Below, piece by piece: positions 1-4,726 of a stretch of DNA of 10,633 nt (the first letter of the stretch is position 1; each line of letters starts with the position of its first letter). The notes under the pieces are model-generated. The model saw only the letters and a list, made by a program, of their open reading frames with translations, made no database searches and had not been told where the DNA came from. Origin of the DNA: Acidobacteriaceae bacterium (GTDB taxonomy: Bacteria; Acidobacteriota; Terriglobia; Terriglobales; Acidobacteriaceae); assembly GCA_003140785.1 (NCBI GenBank), contig PLKY01000349.1, positions 1 to 10,633 on the forward strand, read 5' to 3'. A program made the translations under genes and the position numbers.

Positions 1-118
1 AGATGATCTCGAACCAGTCGACGACAGGCTTGCGCGAAAAGATGTGCCGGTAATGCGGAATACGCAGACCGATGCCGATGCCGTGATTCGAGTACGCATT
101 GAAACGATTGCCGGGCAT
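1..118 (-). CDS. bufB: MNIO-family RiPP-modifying enzyme (DUF692, BufB-like), N-terminal 39 residues only
   Basis: This is the 5' part of a leftward gene cut by the window edge. The visible 39 residues contain the DUF692 signature GIGLRIPHYRHIF (residues 15-27) followed by VVDWFEII (32-39). His22 matches the first conserved metal-ligand histidine of multinuclear non-heme iron oxidative enzymes, and the WFEI segment leads toward the conserved Glu/Asn of that family. The ATG at 118 is chosen because the protein then begins a few residues before the signature, and an in-frame TGA lies 12 bases upstream. The ribosome binding site is weak. BufB enzymes modify precursor cysteines oxidatively with a partner (BufC, DUF2063), which would lie outside the window. 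The gene follows the Cys-rich precursor at 248-547, the standard bufA-bufB order. Family identity is seen in the sequence; the reaction and substrate are inferred from the neighbour. Confidence 0.85.
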   Translation of the reverse strand, partial: MPGNRFNAYSNHGIGIGLRIPHYRHIFSRKPVVDWFEII

Positions 119-186
119 TAGGGACAGTTCTCAGGGATGGGTTCTTAGTTCACAGTGAAGAACGGCGAATGATCGGTGATGAGAAG

Positions 187-239
187 GGACCGGCTGCGGA
201 TGGGTTCTGCTGTGGAGTGAATGCGCCCGCGGCCGGTCC
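187..239 (-). promoter_or_regulatory. Intercistronic stem-loop between bufA and bufB
   Basis: GGACCGGC (187-194) and GCCGGTCC (232-239) form a perfect 8-bp GC-rich stem with a 37-base loop, extendable by two A-T pairs past one bulged base. It begins 8 bases after the bufA stop codon in the 129-base gap before bufB. No T-run follows in the leftward direction, so it is not a classical terminator. Such a structure could stabilise the precursor mRNA 3' end or partly attenuate transcription, giving more precursor than enzyme. The structure is seen; the role is inferred. Confidence 0.45.
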
Positions 240-247
240 TTGTGGAG

Positions 248-547
248 TTAGACCAGCTTCGGCATCTTGGAGCCGTCTGTTGCGCAGCCGCCCTTGCCCT
301 TGCAGCTGTTCTTGCCTTTGCAGCCGTTGTCACTCGACTTGCAGCCGCCCTGGCCCTTACAGTCGTTTTTGCCCTTACAGGAGTGCTTGGTGGTGTCCTG
401 GCTGACATAGCGCAGGCCGGCCTTGGCCGTGTTGGCCGAGGTGCCCTTCGCCGTCGTTCCCGGTGTGGCCGCATGAGCCGCAACGGTTCCGCCGATCAGA
501 CCGGAGAGAGCTGCGGAGAGCAGCAGAGCATTGAATTGGTTCTTCAT
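248..547 (-). CDS. bufA: Bufferin-type Cys-rich RiPP metallophore precursor (BufA-like)
   Basis: A 99-residue secreted precursor peptide. Residues 1-26 form a clear Sec signal peptide (MKNQF, a hydrophobic stretch, then AHA|ATP as probable cleavage site). A Thr/Ala/Lys-rich linker runs to about residue 55. The core holds six cysteines at 57, 63, 69, 76, 82 and 88, spaced 5-5-6-5-5, in two near-copies of CKGKNxCKGxGGC. The start at 547 is supported by GAGGT 8 bases upstream; an in-frame extension to 664 adds a non-signal, Pro/Arg-rich leader and is rejected. The MNIO enzyme gene immediately downstream identifies this as a bufferin-like system. In characterised bufferins the enzyme pair converts core cysteines to thiooxazole rings that bind copper, and the peptide acts in the periplasm. 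From memory, this CKGxN class corresponds to the BufA2 type rather than the DUF2282 (BufA1) type. The metal specificity here is not shown by the sequence. Confidence 0.85.
   Translation of the reverse strand: MKNQFNALLLSAALSGLIGGTVAAHAATPGTTAKGTSANTAKAGLRYVSQDTTKHSCKGKNDCKGQGGCKSSDNGCKGKNSCKGKGGCATDGSKMPKLV
284..379 (-). repeat. Tandem 39-base Cys-codon units inside bufA
   Basis: Codons 57-69 (341-379) and 76-88 (284-322) encode two near-identical 13-residue units of the form CKGKN[DS]CKG[QK]GGC, separated by an 18-base linker. This is an internal duplication of the modifiable core, with cysteine spacing conserved exactly between units. Confidence 0.7.
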
Positions 548-853
548 TTGGATTGACCTCGCTTGGGGTTTGGGGCGGATTGTCTCCGCCGTTTGCGGCG
601 ATGCGGGAAAGAAAGAAGGTCGATCCCGCACTTTCCGTGGCACGCACACAAAGAGTGGCTGCACGGGCGAAAGGTTACAGCGAAAAGGGTGCCAGTGAAA
701 ATGAATTTCTTCGCTCCGGGCCCTTTGCTGGATGAACGGGCCTCAGTGGCAATTGGATTGGTCGGAGGATTCCGAGTTGGCCCGAGGGTCACTGTACTTT
801 AAGCTGATTGAGCCTATCACGCAAATTGCGGGCTGGCGATGGGAGGGTTGCAG
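548..853. other. Divergent intergenic region between bufA and the membrane-protein gene
   Basis: A 306-base gap with no supportable gene. It must contain the leftward bufA promoter and leader and probably the promoter of the rightward gene at 854. On the leftward strand a GTAACC hexamer (complement of 673-678) resembles the -35 element of ECF SigF promoters known for some copper-responsive bufferin operons, but no matching CGAA-type -10 lies at the expected spacing. I found no convincing sigma-70 promoter by eye. Confidence 0.4.
574..600 (-). promoter_or_regulatory. Two mutually exclusive hairpins in the bufA leader
   Basis: In the leftward transcript, CGCCG (complement of 596-600) can pair with CGGCG (587-591) around a 4-base loop. 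Alternatively GGCGGA (585-590) can pair with TCCGCC (574-579) around a 5-base loop. The two stems share bases 587-590 and cannot form together. The downstream stem ends 26 bases before the bufA start codon, close to its ribosome binding site. The pairing is seen in the sequence; a switching role is speculation. Confidence 0.3.
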
Positions 854-1330
854 GTGAATTCAAGCAAATGGAGCGCCATTGGCAGCGCGAGCCTGATCGT
901 CGCCATGGCGCAAAGTCTGTGTACCGCGGTCCTCACTATCAGCGGGATTCGTGTGGCGATTGGATTGTCAGCCTTGGCAGCGGCCAGCGGCATCTACGCG
1001 CCGGCGAAGGGTTTTCATCAGGACGCGATTCGCATTCCCATGCTGATTCTGGCAACGGTTGGCGCGATTGTGAATTTGGCGGTGCTGGCTTGGATCCGGC
1101 ATCTCCGTTCACGGCCCTCGGCACAGTGGCGCAGGCGCGAATTGAGCGCGAAGGAAAAGCGAAGCGAAAAACTGCAGCTGGCGATGGCGATTCTGACCCT
1201 GATCCTGGTGGGACTCGAGACGTGGACTAATCCGATGGTGCATCGGACGGGGCCGCAGCTCCGGCCCTGCCTCTCGGCACAATGTTTCGGAGATGCGCGT
1301 CCGAGCCGCTTCCCTGACGAGGCATTCTGA
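854..1330 (+). CDS. Small four-helix membrane protein of unknown function
   Basis: A 158-residue protein with four likely membrane helices at about residues 8-29, 33-50, 59-81 and 108-125. An Arg/Lys/Glu-rich stretch (RHLRSRPSAQWRRREL and onward) forms a charged loop between helices 3 and 4. The GTG start at 854 is preferred because GGGAGGG (841-847) ends 6 bases before it. An ATG at 839 in the same frame adds five residues and has no ribosome binding site. The C-terminal tail after helix 4 is polar, contains two cysteines and looks poorly constrained. I do not recognise a named family, though the sequence style suggests a conserved acidobacterial membrane protein. It lies between the bufferin operon and the ECF sigma/anti-sigma pair, on the opposite strand to both, so it is not part of either operon. 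Confidence 0.65.
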   Translation: MNSSKWSAIGSASLIVAMAQSLCTAVLTISGIRVAIGLSALAAASGIYAPAKGFHQDAIRIPMLILATVGAIVNLAVLAWIRHLRSRPSAQWRRRELSAKEKRSEKLQLAMAILTLILVGLETWTNPMVHRTGPQLRPCLSAQCFGDARPSRFPDEAF

Positions 1331-1516
1331 AGCAGCGCGCATGCATTTCAGCTGAAGCAGGGCGAGAGTGGAAGAGATGCAGGGATCGTACCGGAAGGTG
1401 AAAAATTCTCTCGCATGAAGGGCGAGGCAAAGAATCGGGCCGAAGAAAGTGAAGCGCAGAATCGCCTGTTCACCGGTGGTGAAGTTGAAGAAATTGTTTT
1501 GTTTATTAACTATTAA
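1331..1516. other. Convergent intergenic region
   Basis: A 186-base gap between the 3' ends of the membrane-protein gene and the anti-sigma gene, with no supportable gene. It holds a 6-bp stem with a 3-base loop (TTCACC-GGT-GGTGAA, 1469-1483) followed about 8-20 bases later by a T-rich stretch, a weak candidate terminator for the rightward gene. A direct repeat of TTAACTA overlaps the anti-sigma stop at about 1507-1520. Confidence 0.35.
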
Positions 1517-1762
1517 CTATGAGCCGCCAAATTGTAATTCTCTGTCGATGCGTTCATGGAGTCGCTGGCTGAAGCCGGCGGGAAGCTCGAAGACGCGGTC
1601 GTCGGCCATGAGGATGACGACATTGCGCGTGGAATCCAGAACTGCGGAGCAGCTCTCGCAGGTTTCGAGATGTTTGTCGATCTCGCCGCGCAGAGTTGAG
1701 TCCACATCGCCCTCAATGTAAGCGGAGATGTGCTGCCAGACGTGTTTGCAGTCGATCCTCAT
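1517..1762 (-). CDS. Zinc-binding anti-sigma factor (ZAS / zf-HC2 type)
   Basis: An 81-residue soluble protein that probably holds the adjacent ECF sigma factor inactive. It has the ZAS signature: Cys5 and His7 near the start, then HLETCESC (residues 31-38), the HX3CX2C motif of His31, Cys35 and Cys38. Between them lies the typical amphipathic segment AYIEGDVDSTLRGEI. No transmembrane segment is present, so it is a cytoplasmic short-form anti-sigma factor, possibly redox- or metal-responsive through the cysteines. The ATG at 1762 overlaps the sigma factor stop as ATGA, which indicates translational coupling. A GTG at 1774 in the same frame (MGAR extension) is possible but less natural. The anti-sigma assignment is well supported by motif and context; the signal it senses is unknown. 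Confidence 0.85.
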   Translation of the reverse strand: MRIDCKHVWQHISAYIEGDVDSTLRGEIDKHLETCESCSAVLDSTRNVVILMADDRVFELPAGFSQRLHERIDRELQFGGS

Positions 1763-2385
1763 GCGCGCCCCCACAAGAGGCCTTTGCGTTTGGGTGCAAA
1801 CGCTTTCAGTCGCGGGGCCAGCTCCCTTTGCAGCATTGCGCGAGCCCGATGCAGCCGGACTTTCACCGCTCCCTCGCTGATGCCGAGGGCGGTTGCTGTC
1901 TCGCGGATATCCATTTCTTCGATGTCTCGGAGGAGCACAATGTTACGGTAAATCTCCGGCAATCCCTCAATTGCCTTGCGAAGAAGGGCTCCCAGCTCCT
2001 TTTGCTCAAGAGCTGCGGTCGGCACTTCGCGCCAACTTGTGAGTATGGCCGGCGTGTAGTCGCCGGTTTGATCGTCGGTGACTGCATCGAGCGATTCTTC
2101 GCGGCGAATTCCCTGCTTGCGCAAGCGGCCGAGCGCTTCGTTTCGCGCGATCGACAGAACCCAGGTTCGGAATTGTGCTTCACCTCGAAAGAGGTGCAGG
2201 TTCAGATAAACCTTGATAGCAGTTTCCTGCGCTGCGTCTTCCGCTTCGGCTTCGTTCTTGAGCAACGACAGCAGCAGGAGGTAGATGGATCGCTCGCAAG
2301 GGCGAATCAGATTGTGGAAGAGATGGCGCTCTCCGGCAATGACCCGGCGGATACATTCGGCCTCGAGTTCTGGGTTCGCCAGCAT
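1759..2385 (-). CDS. ECF-family RNA polymerase sigma factor (RpoE-like)
   Basis: A 208-residue ECF sigma factor, a normal length for the family. Region sigma-2 spans about residues 22-90, with EDAAQET (49-55) in the core-binding/-10 recognition area and FRTWVLSIARNEALGRLRK (72-90) matching region 2.4. Region sigma-4 spans about 132-185: LPEIYRNIVLLRDIEEM, then the helix-turn-helix ATALGISEGAVKVRLHRAR that reads the -35 element. The ATG at 2385 is the first start after an in-frame stop; no strong ribosome binding site precedes it. It is followed by its anti-sigma factor with a 4-base overlap. The regulon is not known. One neighbouring candidate target is the zinc-ribbon gene at 2578, which has a GGAACTT-type promoter. 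Control of the bufferin operon is possible from proximity alone but is not backed by a matching promoter. Confidence 0.92.
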   Translation of the reverse strand: MLANPELEAECIRRVIAGERHLFHNLIRPCERSIYLLLLSLLKNEAEAEDAAQETAIKVYLNLHLFRGEAQFRTWVLSIARNEALGRLRKQGIRREESLDAVTDDQTGDYTPAILTSWREVPTAALEQKELGALLRKAIEGLPEIYRNIVLLRDIEEMDIRETATALGISEGAVKVRLHRARAMLQRELAPRLKAFAPKRKGLLWGRA

Positions 2386-2469
2386 ATTGATATCGGAGTA
2401 ACTGGGCCGATCCTGTGAGCCCGAAACTTACTGAACGAATATAGCGTGCGAACCATTCCAGACTGTCAT

Positions 2470-2497
2470 GGAACTTAAAGTATTAGTTGAGGTCTCA
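2470..2497 (+). promoter_or_regulatory. Candidate sigma-E/ECF-type promoter
   Basis: GGAACTT (2470-2476), a 15-base spacer, then GTCTCA (2492-2497) closely resemble the sigma-E consensus (GGAACTT, 15-16 bases, GTC/TCTGA). It lies in the divergent region next to an ECF sigma gene and faces the zinc-ribbon gene at 2578, giving a leader of roughly 75 bases. It points away from the sigma gene, so it would not serve autoregulation. Confidence 0.35.
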
Positions 2498-2529
2498 GGG
2501 TAAGTTTTACGTTCTAAAAACATTCCTTA

Positions 2530-2558
2530 TTCAAAATTGTTCAAATGGGCGGTACAAT
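2530..2558 (+). promoter_or_regulatory. Candidate sigma-70 promoter of the zinc-ribbon gene
   Basis: TTCAAA (2530-2535), a 17-base spacer and TACAAT (2553-2558) form a reasonable housekeeping promoter. Transcription would start near 2565, only about 13 bases before the ATG at 2578, with AGGA in the leader as ribosome binding site. Confidence 0.4.
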
Positions 2559-2577
2559 CTCCGCACGAGGAAACCCC

Positions 2578-2919
2578 ATGGCAGGAGATATTCAGCTCAC
2601 TTGCAGCGACTGCGGGCAGGACTTTACCTTCACCGCTGCAGATCAGGCGTTCTTTCAGGAACGTGGTTATTCGACACCAAAACGCTGCAAGCCATGCCGA
2701 ATGGCAAAGAAAAACGACCAGGGGGGTTCCGGCGGCGGTTATCGTTCGGCTCCTGCACAGGGTACGCCTGTGATCTGCTCGGGCTGCGGCCAGCCAACGA
2801 CTGTTCCTTTTGAGCCGCGGGGCGACCGGCCCGTGTTTTGCCGGGATTGCTACCAGGCGCGAAAAGGGAGCAGTAGTGGAGGAGGAGGAGGCAGCGCCCG
2901 CGGACGCGGACGGTACTAA
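2578..2919 (+). CDS. Double zinc-ribbon protein with Gly/Arg-rich tail
   Basis: A 113-residue protein with two predicted zinc-binding modules. The first, LTCSDCGQDFTFTAADQAFF (7-26) through RCKPCR (36-41), matches the 'probable zinc-ribbon' family (PF13451-like), with ligands Cys9, Cys12, Cys37 and Cys40. The second, CSGC (67-70) to CRDC (88-91), is an exact CxxC-x17-CxxC module with VPFEPRGDRPVFC between the pairs. A Gly/Ser linker joins them, and the tail (99-113) is SSGGGGG followed by RGRGRY, an RGG-like flexible, nucleic-acid-friendly end. Start at 2578: AGGA 7 bases upstream; the upstream in-frame ATG at 2545 lies inside the promoter. Proteins of this kind are widespread in bacteria without a firm function; RNA or DNA binding is a guess from composition. 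Confidence 0.88.
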   Translation: MAGDIQLTCSDCGQDFTFTAADQAFFQERGYSTPKRCKPCRMAKKNDQGGSGGGYRSAPAQGTPVICSGCGQPTTVPFEPRGDRPVFCRDCYQARKGSSSGGGGGSARGRGRY

Positions 2920-3023
2920 GGCCTCTTCTTTTCGACAAATGAATTCGGATCTGCGTGCAATTGAACAAATTCATGCGGGGTTCGAAGCAGCGTAAAACAG
3001 GGCATGCCTGCGATCCAACAACA

Positions 3024-3047
3024 GCAGGGGCGGTTTTCCGTCCCTGC
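3024..3047 (+). terminator. Strong stem-loop, probable terminator or leader hairpin
   Basis: GCAGGGGCGG (3024-3033) and CCGTCCCTGC (3038-3047) form a 10-bp stem, with one G-U wobble, closed by a TTTT loop. It follows the zinc-ribbon gene and is trailed by ATTTCTGTGTG, which is T-rich but not a clean T-run. It ends 13 bases before the DUF2141 start codon, so it could also be a leader structure controlling that gene. Confidence 0.45.
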
Positions 3048-3060
3048 ATTTCTGTGTGCC

Positions 3061-3534
3061 ATGAAGAGTCTCGCTCGGATTGTTCCCGTATTCATTTTGA
3101 CGGTTGGGTCAATGTTCAGCGCTCGTCCAACGGCCCGGGCCGAGTCAATGGCGCAAGGTTGTACACTTCGCGTCCATGCGGACAATTTGCGCAACGCGAA
3201 GGGCGTCGTTGGGGTCTTGCTTTTTTCTTCGCCCGACGGAAGGCCTGAAGACACGTCGAAGTCTTTTCGGCACGAGGCGGTCTCGATCTCAGGTGCCGAT
3301 CAACAAGCTACAGTCTTGTTCAACGGAATTCCGCCGAACGACTACGGCGTTATGGCGCTCCACGACGAGAACAAAAATATGAAGCTCGACAAGAACATGT
3401 TTGGCTGGCCGAAGGAGGGTTTCGGCTTTGCCAACAATCCGCACGCAGGCCTTGGCGCGCCTGGATTTCTACTGGCGTTTTTGCATGTGACCTGCCCGGC
3501 TACTGAGACTCAGATTCACATCGTTTACAAGTGA
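3061..3534 (+). CDS. Secreted DUF2141-domain protein
   Basis: A 157-residue exported protein of the DUF2141 family. Residues 1-27 form a signal peptide (MKSLARIVPVFILTVG, ending at TARA). The mature part is a predicted beta-sandwich with the family hallmarks in order: VHADNLRNAKGVVGVLLF (38-55), IPPNDYGVMALHDENKNMKLD (90-110), and GWPKEGFGFANN (115-126). Cys34 and Cys145, near the two ends of the domain, could form a disulfide bond. The ATG at 3061 is chosen because it gives a proper signal peptide; an ATG at 3004 adds 19 polar residues and would run through the stem-loop. No clear ribosome binding site precedes 3061. The biochemical role of the family is unknown; an envelope location is likely. 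Confidence 0.82.
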   Translation: MKSLARIVPVFILTVGSMFSARPTARAESMAQGCTLRVHADNLRNAKGVVGVLLFSSPDGRPEDTSKSFRHEAVSISGADQQATVLFNGIPPNDYGVMALHDENKNMKLDKNMFGWPKEGFGFANNPHAGLGAPGFLLAFLHVTCPATETQIHIVYK

Positions 3535-3674
3535 GTTGCGGCACCCAACAGGATTCGAAACCCTCCATAGACACCGTGCACGGGCAGCAGATAAACTGCG
3601 TTCACGGTCGTTCCCGCCCAATTCAGAACGAGGATGCAGGGCCTCGATTGATCTATGGCGGCACAAGGGTGCCT

Positions 3675-4709
3675 ATGAATTTGATCGTATTGTCCGCGGG
3701 TTTCGTCTTCGGTCTGGCATTGGTGGGTTTCCTTTATCAATGGTTAGGTGCACGTCGCGATCGCTTGCGCTTTACCGGCGACGGGCGATGGGTGGACATC
3801 GGCGGCGGCCGGCGGCTTTATCTGATCGAAAAGGGAACAGCCGGCCAGGGCCACACGGTCATTTTTGAATCGGGAATTGCGGCGACCAACCTGAACTGGT
3901 TCCTGATTCAGCAGGCCGTTTCGCGGTTTACTGCGACCGCTTCGTATGACCGCGGAGGGCTAGGGTGGAGCAGTCCCTGCCGCAGCGCGCGCACGCCCGC
4001 GAACATTGCCTCTGAGTTGCACGCAATGCTCGAGCGGGCAGGGATCAGGCCACCGTACGTGCTCGTGGGGCACTCCTTCGGCGGATTGGTGATGCGCCGT
4101 TTTGCGCTTTCGTATCCCGACGAAGTGGCGAGTCTTGTTCTGGTCGATCCGATGCGCTGCGACGAGTGGCCTCCAGCGAATCCGAGCCGGCAGGCCGAGG
4201 TCGATCTGGGAAACAGGCTCTCAGGCTATGCGATTCCGATTGCGCGCGTGGGTCTGGCGCGGCTGGCTGTGACTTCCCTGCTCCGCCGCTCGGGCCGTAC
4301 GTCGCGCGTGCTTGCCGGGGCAGGCGGCCATGGCGCCCGGCATGTGCTGGGCCGCGTGCGTGAGGAGATCGGCAAAATGCCGCGGGAGGTTTGGCCCGTG
4401 GTCGCTGCGCATTGGTCCCGGCCCGATTTTTATGCGGGCATGCGCCATCATGTGAAATCCGTCCCCGACTCGGTGCGGGAGATGCAGGATGCCGAGCCCA
4501 TTCGCTCGATTCCTGTGCTCGTGCTGACGCCGGATAAATCGAAGCCCCTGTCGGACGATTGCCTGCGAAAAATAGGCGAAAACGTGCGGCAGGTCATCGT
4601 GCCCCAGAGCGGGCATTGGATCCACCTCGACCAGCCGGATCGGGTGATTGATTCGGTCCGGACCGTCGTCGAGGCTGCTTGCTCCCAACCTCTTGCCGTG
4701 ACGACTTAA
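3675..4709 (+). CDS. Membrane-anchored alpha/beta hydrolase
   Basis: A 344-residue alpha/beta-hydrolase-fold protein. Residues 3-24 (LIVLSAGFVFGLALVGFLYQWL) form a membrane anchor or uncleaved signal. The fold shows the oxyanion region FESGIAA (64-70), the strand motif YDRGGLGWS (91-99), and the nucleophile elbow VGHSFGG (131-137) with Ser134. The likely acid is Asp287 in LTPDKS and the catalytic histidine is His314 in SGHWIHLDQPD. All catalytic elements are present, so it should be an active esterase/lipase-like enzyme, but the substrate cannot be read from sequence. The start at 3675 has AGGG 5 bases upstream and puts the hydrophobic anchor at the N-terminus. An in-frame GTG at 3531 would add 48 polar residues and is not used. 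It lies 140 bases after the DUF2141 gene and converges with the C45-family gene, leaving a 17-base gap. Confidence 0.88.
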   Translation: MNLIVLSAGFVFGLALVGFLYQWLGARRDRLRFTGDGRWVDIGGGRRLYLIEKGTAGQGHTVIFESGIAATNLNWFLIQQAVSRFTATASYDRGGLGWSSPCRSARTPANIASELHAMLERAGIRPPYVLVGHSFGGLVMRRFALSYPDEVASLVLVDPMRCDEWPPANPSRQAEVDLGNRLSGYAIPIARVGLARLAVTSLLRRSGRTSRVLAGAGGHGARHVLGRVREEIGKMPREVWPVVAAHWSRPDFYAGMRHHVKSVPDSVREMQDAEPIRSIPVLVLTPDKSKPLSDDCLRKIGENVRQVIVPQSGHWIHLDQPDRVIDSVRTVVEAACSQPLAVTT

Positions 4710-4726
4710 GCCCACGACGGCCTAAC

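Noticed and set aside
248..664. Longer version of the bufferin precursor starting at 664
   Set aside because: The extra 39 residues precede a complete signal peptide with its own ribosome binding site at 547; an export signal cannot sit 40 residues inside.
673..678. GTAACC as a SigF-type -35 element for bufA
   Set aside because: No CGAA-type -10 at 16-base spacing, and the same hexamer is not found on the sigma gene's own upstream strand; kept only as a note.
1696..2418. Rightward open frame of 240 codons opposite the ECF sigma gene
   Set aside because: The leftward frame encodes a full ECF sigma factor with both conserved regions; the rightward product has no recognisable motif.
3531..3674. 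N-terminal extension of the alpha/beta hydrolase from a GTG overlapping the DUF2141 stop
   Set aside because: The added 48 residues are polar and precede the membrane anchor; the ATG at 3675 has its own ribosome binding site.
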